Assembly (NCBI GenBank): GCA_903923395.1
Contig: CAIXXM010000106.1
Location: forward strand, 1 to 64,000
Source of the DNA: an uncultured Acidobacteriia bacterium
GTDB taxonomy: Bacteria; Acidobacteriota; Terriglobia; Bryobacterales; Bryobacteraceae
Length of the DNA: 64,000 nt
Direction: 5' to 3'
The notes below the pieces were generated by a model. The model was given only the letters and a program-made list of their open reading frames with translations. It was not told where the DNA came from and ran no database searches. Both the position numbers and the translations under genes were made by a program. Positions 8,254 through 15,063 of this stretch are shown here, piece by piece (positions within the stretch are counted from its first letter, which is position 1; each line of letters begins with the position of its first letter).

Positions 8254-8394
8254 ACGCTGCGGTTTCGCGCCGCAGATGTCGAATTGGGAGAATCACTTCG
8301 ACGCAGTCTCCAACCAAGTGGGGCCTTTGTGCCTCCCGGAAGTGAGCAACGTGGTGCGGAGGCCCTTGGGAAGCCGGGGGCCTTTCGCTTTTTG
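8254..8394 (+). ncRNA. Structured orphan small RNA with possible pseudoknot
   Basis: About 140 nt between a consensus-like promoter and a strong terminator, in a gap with no gene on this strand. Helices seen by eye: CTGCGG/CCGCAG (8257-8262 with 8270-8275); GTCGAA/TTCGAC (8278-8283 with 8297-8302); TTGGGAGA in that loop pairs with TCTCCAA (8284-8291 with 8307-8313, one bulged G), which makes an H-type pseudoknot or an alternative helix. CCAA plus GGGCCT (8314-8317, 8321-8326) can pair with AGGCCCTTGG (8360-8369), and the same AGGCCC forms the terminator stem. I do not recognise a family. 6S RNA is unlikely because the ends do not pair, and the SRP RNA core is not matched. It could be an sRNA or the remains of an attenuator. 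Confidence 0.6.
8360..8393 (+). terminator. Intrinsic terminator of the orphan RNA
   Basis: AGGCCCTTGG, loop GAAG, CCGGGGGCCT: a 10-bp stem (two G-U pairs) at 8360-8383, followed by TTCGCTTTTT. Right behind it, 8394-8403 is the perfect palindrome GATACGTATC. Confidence 0.8.
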
Positions 8395-8454
8395 ATACGT
8401 ATCTAAAAGCGCATACGTGCAGCCGGTCGTGCGCAGATTGATCCGCGAGGGGTT

Positions 8455-9381
8455 CTATAAATCTGCGTTACCGCCGGAAATCACCACCCCGACGCGCTTA
8501 TATTTTGCAGGGAGCTTGCCGTGCAGAACCGCCGCGGCAGAGACCGCTCCGCTGGGTTCCACCACAATCTTCATGCGTTCCATGAGGAACCGCATGGTTT
8601 CCATGATCTCCTCTTCAGTCACCAGCAGAATATCTTCCACCAGTTTCTGAATGATGGGGAAGGTCAGCTTGCCGGGCGAAGGCGAACGGAGACCGTCGGC
8701 GACTGTTTCGGGCGGCGGAATCGTCACTCGTTCGCCCTTGCGCAGAGACTGCCATGTGTCATTGGCCAGCAGTGGCTCCGCGCCGAAGATCTTGATATCG
8801 GGCTTGGCTTCTCTCGCGAAAGTCGCGCAACCGGAGACCAAGCCACCCCCACCAACACAGACGACGATCGCATCCAGATCCGGCACGTCTTCCAGAATTT
8901 CGAGCGCCGTTGTGCCCTGGCCCGCAATAATCATCGGGTGGTCATAGGGGGGAACGAGAATGCCGCCGATGTCCTCCATCACCTTGGCAGCGATGGCTTC
9001 GCGGTCGTCGGTCAGCCGGTTGTAAGTGATGACGTTGGCACCCAGATCCCGCGTGGGCTGCATCTTGGCCTTCGGTGCATCTTCCGGCATCACGATGGTC
9101 GCCTTCGCGCCGGCGTGCTTTGCGGCAATGGCCACGGCCTGCGCGTGGTTGCCTGAAGAGTAAGCCACCACACCCTTGCGGAGTTCATCGCCGGTAAGGG
9201 AGAGGATCAGATTCGAAGCGCCGCGAATCTTGAACGCTCCGCCGCGCTGCAGGTTCTCGCACTTCAGAAAGACTTCCATCCCGGCGCGCGAATCCACGCT
9301 GCGGGAGGTCATCACGGGCGTCCAGCGTGCCAGGGGACGAATGCGGTCCGCTGCGTCGCGAACCATGTCGGCTGTAATCAA
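8455..9381 (-). CDS. Threonine/serine dehydratase, catabolic type without ACT domain
   Basis: Fold-type II PLP enzyme (308 aa) that deaminates threonine to 2-oxobutyrate and possibly serine to pyruvate. KCENLQRGGAFKIRGA carries the PLP lysine (Lys51), SSGNHAQAVA is the substrate loop, and VCVGGGGLVSG the phosphate-binding glycine loop. EPSGA and VVISGGNADL close the protein. It ends directly after the catalytic domain, so it lacks the ACT regulatory domain of biosynthetic IlvA and resembles TdcB; serine racemase is a possible alternative within the same family. GAGAGGA precedes the ATG at 9381. It reads toward the orphan RNA gene, 60 bp away. Confidence 0.87.
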   Translation of the reverse strand: MITADMVRDAADRIRPLARWTPVMTSRSVDSRAGMEVFLKCENLQRGGAFKIRGASNLILSLTGDELRKGVVAYSSGNHAQAVAIAAKHAGAKATIVMPEDAPKAKMQPTRDLGANVITYNRLTDDREAIAAKVMEDIGGILVPPYDHPMIIAGQGTTALEILEDVPDLDAIVVCVGGGGLVSGCATFAREAKPDIKIFGAEPLLANDTWQSLRKGERVTIPPPETVADGLRSPSPGKLTFPIIQKLVEDILLVTEEEIMETMRFLMERMKIVVEPSGAVSAAAVLHGKLPAKYKRVGVVISGGNADL

Positions 9382-9480
9382 AATATCCTCTCAAGAAACA
9401 CCGCGCAAAACGGAGTACGGCGCGGACTCTTTCCCTCCTTTTGGAGGGTGCCCGCCGCACCCTTTGCGCCCGGAACGAAG

Positions 9481-11100
9481 TTAGTTGGCTGTTTCAAACT
9501 GCAGCCGTGCGGCCTGGTTATACCGGAGACGGTCCTTGTACTCCTGGTAGAGAGTGCCGAAACCTGCCCAGTAATAGCCAAACACAAAGAGACTCAGGAA
9601 CGGCAGCGACGGATAGTTGAACGTCGTCACGGCGAAGTAGCACATGTAAAGAAAGTACGTTCCCACCGCGATTTCAAAATAAGGCAGCCAGCCGCTCTTG
9701 CGCTTGTACTTCTTGACGGTCATGCGCTTCTGCTGGGTGCCTTCGATGGCATACTTGGGCGTCCGCACAAAGCCGCTCTGCACACCGAAGAGAGCTTCCA
9801 GAACCGCGCGCGTGTTGATCAAAGTCAGGCCGATCCCCGTGGCCATCAGCATCGGCAGCATCAGAATGGAACGCTTCCAGTTCTTCGGATGCAGTTCCCT
9901 TTGCGCGATCACATAGAACGCGGAGATGGACCAGAAGGACGCCGCGATGAGAGGCAGATCAATCAGCATCATCTGCCAGAAGCCCATGTAGAAACGCACG
10001 ATCATGACCGGCAGCATCAGCGCGGAAACAACCACCATTAGCGGGTACGAAATATTCGGAGTCAGGTGCATGAAGGCTTCGAGCTTCACGCGCCAGGGGA
10101 TATCGGCCTTGGAGAGCTCCGGCAGCAACTTTTTGGCCACCTGCGTGAGCCCCTTGGCCCAGCGGAACTGCTGCACCTGGAAACCGTGAATTTCCACGGG
10201 AAGTTCCGAGGCGCAATGCAGGTCAGGAAGGTAAACAAACTTCCAGCCCTTCATCTGCGCGCGGTAGCTGAGGTCAGAGTCTTCGGTGAGCGTATCGTGT
10301 TGCCAGCCGCCAGCGTCATCGATCATGGAAATGCGAAGAATGCCGGCCGTGCCGTTGAAGTTGAAGAAGTAACCCGCTCTGGACCGCGCGCCATGTTCCA
10401 GGATGAAGTGGCCATCGAGGAGAATCGCTTCTACCTCCGTGAGGAAGTTGAAGTCGCGGTTCAGGTAACTCCAGCGCGTCTGCACCACGCCGACCTTCGG
10501 GTCAGCAAAATGGTGGATCGTGCGCATCAGGAAGTCTGGTGGAGGAATAAAGTCCGCGTCGAAGATTGCGGCGAACTCGCCGGTGGCTGATTTCAGGCCT
10601 TCTTGCAGGGCTCCCGCCTTGAAGCCGTGGCGGTTGGTGCGGTGCAGGTAAACAATGGGGTAACCCATGTTCTTGTAGCGTTCGCAGAGTGCTTCGGCGA
10701 ATTCGTGCGTGTCATCCGTGGAATCATCCAGGACCTGGATCTGCAGCTTGTCCTTGGGGTAATCCATCTTGATGGTTTCTTCGATCAGCCGTTCCAGCAC
10801 ATACCGCTCGTTGTAGAGGGGTAGCTGGATGGTGACGCGGGGCAACTCGGCGAAGCGCACGGGAGGCTCTCCGGTGGCCTTCTTCCGGTGCTTGAAGTAC
10901 AGCATGATCGTGTGATACCGGTGCAATCCGAAGACGGAGAGCAGCAGCAGAATGCTGAAGTAGGGCACGAGCATCGCCCAGTCAAACCAGGACAACTGGT
11001 GTATGCCTGCGAACGTATCGTCGAAGAAAGAACGCACGACACGTTCCGCCGAAGGGGAAGTGGAGGCGAGGGCGGGAATGAGCGGGAGCGGGATCATCAT
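9481..11100 (-). CDS. Processive family 2 glycosyltransferase, multi-spanning membrane protein
   Basis: Membrane GT2 of the cellulose synthase/glucomannan synthase-like group (539 aa from the chosen start). It polymerises sugar from a nucleotide donor on the cytoplasmic face. Motifs in order: LPRVTIQLPLYNE, VLDDSTDDT, FDADF, TEDSDLSYR and QQFRWAKG (QxxRW). One hydrophobic segment precedes the catalytic domain and about five follow it. I chose the ATG at 11100 because GGAGA lies upstream; the in-frame ATG at 11145 has no ribosome-binding site. No polysaccharide export or c-di-GMP PilZ domain is fused to it, so the polymer is unknown. Confidence 0.85.
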   Translation of the reverse strand: MMIPLPLIPALASTSPSAERVVRSFFDDTFAGIHQLSWFDWAMLVPYFSILLLLSVFGLHRYHTIMLYFKHRKKATGEPPVRFAELPRVTIQLPLYNERYVLERLIEETIKMDYPKDKLQIQVLDDSTDDTHEFAEALCERYKNMGYPIVYLHRTNRHGFKAGALQEGLKSATGEFAAIFDADFIPPPDFLMRTIHHFADPKVGVVQTRWSYLNRDFNFLTEVEAILLDGHFILEHGARSRAGYFFNFNGTAGILRISMIDDAGGWQHDTLTEDSDLSYRAQMKGWKFVYLPDLHCASELPVEIHGFQVQQFRWAKGLTQVAKKLLPELSKADIPWRVKLEAFMHLTPNISYPLMVVVSALMLPVMIVRFYMGFWQMMLIDLPLIAASFWSISAFYVIAQRELHPKNWKRSILMLPMLMATGIGLTLINTRAVLEALFGVQSGFVRTPKYAIEGTQQKRMTVKKYKRKSGWLPYFEIAVGTYFLYMCYFAVTTFNYPSLPFLSLFVFGYYWAGFGTLYQEYKDRLRYNQAARLQFETAN

Positions 11101-11269
11101 CCGGTCAACATCTCCTATTCTATCGCCGAACAGGGTCCGTGGCATGGTTGCAAACGCAGCCCGCCTCTGTTGCGGTACTATAAACTAGCAGATTCCGGGT
11201 GACTTGCGGCGTTTTTGCCCTGTTTTTTGCCGGTGCAGCCGGACCAAAGAGCTTGAAATACGAGGTGGA

Positions 11270-11488
11270 ATGAGTAAAGAAGACAGCATTGAAGTACAGG
11301 GAACGGTTTTGGAAAAGTTCCCCAGCGGTTTGTTCAGCGTGCAATTGGAGCAGGAACGCGTCGTGCTCGCGCATCTCGCCGGCCGCCTCCGCCGCAATCG
11401 AATCCGTGTTCTCGCCGGAGACAAGGTGACGCTCGAACTTTCCCCTTACGACTTGACCAAGGGTCGTATTACCTTCCGGCACCGCTAG
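11270..11488 (+). CDS. infA: Translation initiation factor IF-1
   Basis: A 72-aa S1/OB-fold protein that binds the ribosomal A site with IF-2 and IF-3 during initiation. [20 protein letters not shown], then [20 protein letters not shown] and [11 protein letters not shown] match IF-1 from start to end. The ATG at 11270 has GAGGTGG at 11262-11268. It stands alone rather than in a ribosomal-protein operon. The [11 protein letters not shown] segment differs from the usual GKMRKNxIRIL, as in several acidobacterial and proteobacterial copies. Confidence 0.95.
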   Translation: MSKEDSIEVQGTVLEKFPSGLFSVQLEQERVVLAHLAGRLRRNRIRVLAGDKVTLELSPYDLTKGRITFRHR

Positions 11489-11635
11489 TCCCAGAATGGC
11501 GGTCACACGCCAAAATAAAACTGTTCTGAAGCGGGCTGTTCATCGCATCACATTGAATATACGTACGTTAGCGTCCATTTCCCGACTTGCTGGCTGTACT
11601 ACTTCTATGCCTTTCGGCCATACAATGGGGCCAAG

Positions 11636-13081
11636 ATGACGGACCGCAACAAACCTACCGGCTCACGCCCGCGCAAACAGAGCTCAGAACCCGCCGTGGA
11701 TCTGACTTCGGTTCTCTCGTCCAAGGTCGTTGGACAACCGAACGTAATTGACGCGATCGTTCCCTATATCGAAATGTTCCAAGCCGGTCTTTCCCCCGAA
11801 AACCGGCCCGTTGGCGTATTCCTCCTGCTCGGCCCCACGGGCACCGGCAAGACCAGAACCGTGGAAGCACTGGCGGAGGCCATCCACGGCAGCGCGAAAA
11901 ACCTGCTGAAAATTGATTGCGGCGAGTTTCAGATGGAACACGAAGTGGCGAAACTGATCGGCGCACCCCCGGGTTATCTGGGCCACCGTGAAACGCAGCC
12001 CATGCTTTCGCAGCAGAAACTCACGGCTGTCACCAGTGAACGCAGTCCGCTGTCTTTGGTTCTGTTCGACGAAATCGAGAAGGCTGCCCCCTCTTTGACG
12101 CGTTTGTTGCTCGGCATGCTCGACCGTGGCGTGCTCCGCCTGGGCGACAATTCCGTGGTGAACTTTGAGCGCAGCGTGGTCTTTCTCACCAGCAACCTGG
12201 GGGCCCGCGAGATGTTGCGCGAAATCAGTCCCGATTTCGGTTTTCAGCCAGCGGGCAAACCGATTCCGAAAGAGGAACTCACCGGCAAACTCCAGAACAT
12301 CGCCATGGTGGCGGTGCGGAAGAAGTTTTCACCGGAGTTCGTGAACCGGATCGATCACGTGATTACCTACCAGCCGCTGGATGCCGGCAGCTTTGATGCC
12401 ATTCTGAATCACGAAATCGCGGCACTGCAGGATCACGTGAATACACGGTTGGGTCCGCGTTGTTTCAATATCGAAGTTCTCTTCGAAACGCGGCAGTGGA
12501 TTATTGCCAAAGGGACGAGTCCGGAATATGGTGCCCGCGAACTGAAGCGCGTGATCCACAAACATCTGACCCAGCCTCTGGCCACGCTCGTCGCCAAGAA
12601 TCTGGTGGAACCGGGGTCGAAGGTCATAGTGGATCTTGCCAAGGATGGCGAGTCGCTGGAGCTTCGCATTGCCGGGGACAGCGAAGCCGCGGTGAACACG
12701 CACCCCACCGTTCTTCTGGTGGACGATAATCACGATCTGCTCAAGTTTCTGGAGCGTCTGATGGCGGAATCCGGCTGGCGGCTCCTGGCGGCCGAAACTG
12801 CTGCCGCGGCCAAGAAGCTGGCCGCGAAACACAAGCCCAATGCGGCGCTGATTGATTACATGCTGCCGGACCAGAATGGCGTCGAACTGGCGCAGTTCCT
12901 GCGGCGGAGTCAGCCGAAACTGCCGGTTATCGTGATGACCGGATCCATGCTCGCACCAGAGGAGGAAGCGCTCTGCGAAGAGTACGATTTTCCTGTGATC
13001 CGCAAGCCGTTTCTGGCAGTGGATGTGATGAACCAGATCCGGACGCGCCTCGCTGCCAGCCGTGCCGCCGCTGGCCGATAA
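11636..13081 (+). CDS. ClpB-type AAA+ ATPase fused to a response-regulator receiver
   Basis: A 481-aa fusion. Residues about 20-345 match the second AAA+ module of ClpA/ClpB: Walker A GPTGTGKT (66-73), pore-loop GYLG (113-116), Walker B LVLFDE (141-146), sensor-1 TSNLG, arginine finger VNRID (Arg238) and sensor-2 GARELKR, then the small ClpB D2 domain. Residues 357-475 form a receiver with Asp363/Asp364, phosphoacceptor Asp407 (LIDYMLPDQNG), Thr435 and Lys457 (RKPF), all the residues needed for phosphorylation. There is no N-terminal substrate domain, no first AAA+ ring and no ClpP-binding loop that I can see. It looks like a phosphorylation-controlled unfoldase. No kinase is adjacent. Confidence 0.88.
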   Translation: MTDRNKPTGSRPRKQSSEPAVDLTSVLSSKVVGQPNVIDAIVPYIEMFQAGLSPENRPVGVFLLLGPTGTGKTRTVEALAEAIHGSAKNLLKIDCGEFQMEHEVAKLIGAPPGYLGHRETQPMLSQQKLTAVTSERSPLSLVLFDEIEKAAPSLTRLLLGMLDRGVLRLGDNSVVNFERSVVFLTSNLGAREMLREISPDFGFQPAGKPIPKEELTGKLQNIAMVAVRKKFSPEFVNRIDHVITYQPLDAGSFDAILNHEIAALQDHVNTRLGPRCFNIEVLFETRQWIIAKGTSPEYGARELKRVIHKHLTQPLATLVAKNLVEPGSKVIVDLAKDGESLELRIAGDSEAAVNTHPTVLLVDDNHDLLKFLERLMAESGWRLLAAETAAAAKKLAAKHKPNAALIDYMLPDQNGVELAQFLRRSQPKLPVIVMTGSMLAPEEEALCEEYDFPVIRKPFLAVDVMNQIRTRLAASRAAAGR

Positions 13082-13107
13082 AACCCGCTCACAATCGTCA
13101 TCGATAT

Positions 13108-13137
13108 TTGACGATTTCATGAGGAACGCGCTACTAT
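13108..13137 (+). promoter_or_regulatory. Promoter of tRNA-fMet
   Basis: TTGACG (13108-13113), 18-bp spacer, TACTAT (13132-13137), a few bases before the mature 5' end of the tRNA. Confidence 0.55.
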
Positions 13138-13142
13138 ACAAG

Positions 13143-13219
<77 letters not shown>

Positions 13220-13250
13220 AGCACTAATTCCCTTTTTCCAACTCAAACTC

Positions 13251-13283
13251 AAAACGGCATGCGGATCTTCGCGTGCCGTTTTT
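13251..13283 (+). terminator. Terminator downstream of tRNA-fMet
   Basis: AAAACGGCATGCG, loop GATCTT, CGCGTGCCGTTTT: 13-bp stem with one G-U pair and a T-rich 3' arm. Confidence 0.75.
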
Positions 13284-13448
13284 GCGTTTGGTTGGCATAT
13301 CGCGGGGAGAATCCTTTCCTCTCTGGGAACCCACGCTTCAGGTCGTCCGCCAGCCGCGCGAATCTGGTTCTTCAGGTCGGCGGGAAACTGTCCGTAAGTG
13401 TGGGAAATGAGTGTCTCTCCCGCCCACGCGGCGGTAAAATCGGGAGAA

Positions 13449-14219
13449 ATGAAAAAGGCACTCCTGCTCTTCGCTCTTGGACTCCAACTCATGGCTGCCC
13501 AAAGTGTCCCGTCCGCCGAAGAGATTCTTACGAAAGTTGCAAATGCTTACCGGTCCGCACAGAAGTATCTGATCGTTGCCAACGCTGGCATGGAATTTCC
13601 GGGGGGCACGCAACCCAAGTCCGTGAAGGTCACGCTGGCTGTGGAACTGCCGGACAAGATACGCCTCGAAGGCGACGGCAGCGCCCTGCGCCTGGGCGGG
13701 TTCAACGGACCAGTCGCCATCGTGTCAGATGGTGACGCCATTTGGATCAGCGACACCGCTTCGAAGAAGCACTACAAAAAGCCCCGCACTTCTGCGAAAG
13801 GCACCGTTGGTACCGTCGATGGTTCGGAACCCAGCCTGGACCACCCGGAGCAATTCGTTGCCACCTACCACTACTTCAACAACGCCAACTACCAATCGCT
13901 CCTCGACAAGCGCCGCAGTTCCACAGTGACTGGAACCGAAACGCTGTCGCGGGATGGCGGGAGCGTGGAATGCTATGTCGTGCAGAGCGACAGAGGAGCC
14001 TACGCGGAGAAGAAAGCAGGGTCGGACCGCCACACGGTTTGGGTTGATCAACGGACCTATGTGGTTTGGAAAGAGATCCGCTCCACCTTCAGGGGTAATG
14101 GTGTGGAGGAGCGAACGGTCACTGACATGACTACGGTCATCCTGAACGGCAGCCTGCCCAAAGACGTCTTTGTGTTCCAGCCCACACCGGGTTCCACACT
14201 CGCTGCTCTTCCCCAATGA
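13449..14219 (+). CDS. LolA-like periplasmic protein (DUF2092 type)
   Basis: A 256-aa exported protein. The signal peptide is MKKALLLFALGLQLMAAQS, and GGGAGA precedes the ATG at 13449. The rest has the layout of the LolA/LolB-like beta-barrel family: an opening helix AEEILTKVANAYRSAQKYLI, strands such as VKVTLAVELPDKIRLEGDGS and VSDGDAIWISD, and a closing ILNGSLPKDVFVFQPTPGS. DUF2092-type proteins of this kind are common in acidobacteria. A lipid-binding or sensing role is likely from the fold; true lipoprotein chaperone function is not shown. It stands alone between the tRNA and the SOD gene. Confidence 0.72.
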   Translation: MKKALLLFALGLQLMAAQSVPSAEEILTKVANAYRSAQKYLIVANAGMEFPGGTQPKSVKVTLAVELPDKIRLEGDGSALRLGGFNGPVAIVSDGDAIWISDTASKKHYKKPRTSAKGTVGTVDGSEPSLDHPEQFVATYHYFNNANYQSLLDKRRSSTVTGTETLSRDGGSVECYVVQSDRGAYAEKKAGSDRHTVWVDQRTYVVWKEIRSTFRGNGVEERTVTDMTTVILNGSLPKDVFVFQPTPGSTLAALPQ

Positions 14220-14297
14220 GCGAGTTCCGAAACTTGGCGCGCCGCGCATTCTGCCTGCCGGGAAAATGCGTTACCATCGTCCCTTGACAGGAGATTT

Positions 14298-14984
14298 ATG
14301 ACTCGCAGAGAACTGATTCAATTCGCGGCGCTGGGCGCAATCACGGGCTCCCTGAAGGCAGCAGGGGCACCCTTTACACTTCCTCCTCTTCCTTACGCCT
14401 ATGACGCATTGGAGCCCTACATCGACGCGCAGACGATGCAGATCCACCATGACAAGCACCATCAGGCCTATGTGGACAACCTGAACAAGGCCGTGGCTTC
14501 TGATTCCTCACTTGCCGGCAAGAGCCTGGAAGAATTGGTTTCTAACCTGGATGCCGTGCCCGCGGCAGTCAAGACCGCCATCCGCAACCAGGGCGGCGGC
14601 CATTACAACCACAGTCTCTTCTGGAATACGCTGACCCCGGCCTCGAAACAGAAAAAGCCCTCGGGCAAACTGGCAGCGGCGATCAATTCGACCTTTGGCA
14701 GCCAGGAAAAGCTCGAAGACAGCTTGAAAGCCGGTGCTACGGGCGTGTTCGGCAGCGGCTGGGCATGGCTCTCGCTCGACAAGACCAACAAGCTGGTTCT
14801 GGGTGCCGGCCCCAATCAGGATTCTCCGTTGTCCTCCGGCCTGAAGCCGCTGGTGGGGATCGATGTGTGGGAACACGCGTACTACCTGAAGTATCAGAAC
14901 CGCCGCCCGGAGTATCTTGCCGCCATCCTCAAAGTGATCAACTGGGATTTCGTTTCCGCCCGCTACGAAGAACTCTCCAAGTAA
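14298..14984 (+). CDS. sodA: Exported superoxide dismutase, Mn type
   Basis: Mn/Fe superoxide dismutase (228 aa) with an N-terminal twin-arginine signal (MTRRELIQFAALGAITGSLK...), so it should act in the periplasm. Metal ligands are His50 (MQIHHDKHH), His105 (GGHYNHSLFW), Asp189 and His193 (DVWEHAYYL). Gly-Gly before HYNH and the Gln in GPNQDSPL are the Mn-type residues. It removes superoxide formed at the cell surface. Shine-Dalgarno AGGAG lies just before the ATG. The gene ends in a 12-bp hairpin (14998-15027). Most SODs of this family are cytoplasmic, so the export signal is the notable feature. Confidence 0.92.
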   Translation: MTRRELIQFAALGAITGSLKAAGAPFTLPPLPYAYDALEPYIDAQTMQIHHDKHHQAYVDNLNKAVASDSSLAGKSLEELVSNLDAVPAAVKTAIRNQGGGHYNHSLFWNTLTPASKQKKPSGKLAAAINSTFGSQEKLEDSLKAGATGVFGSGWAWLSLDKTNKLVLGAGPNQDSPLSSGLKPLVGIDVWEHAYYLKYQNRRPEYLAAILKVINWDFVSARYEELSK

Positions 14985-14997
14985 CCACTTCCAGGCA

Positions 14998-15027
14998 CAT
15001 GCAGGGCCCGGGTGCGGGTCCTGCATG
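14998..15027 (+). terminator. Hairpin terminator after sodA
   Basis: CATGCAGG and CCTGCATG arms extended by a G-U and three G-C pairs give a 12-bp stem with loop GGGTGC. No U-tract follows. It covers the ATG at 15025, one reason to reject that codon as the start of the next gene. Confidence 0.55.
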
Positions 15028-15063
15028 TTGCGTACAGAGCGCCGGAGGTTGAGGAATAATACT

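Noticed and set aside
8254-8394. 6S RNA or SRP RNA identity for the orphan RNA
   Set aside because: The 5' and 3' ends are not complementary as in 6S RNA. A CCGGAAG...AGCA stretch recalls the SRP core, but the neighbouring stem has mismatches and the 5' AGG is absent.
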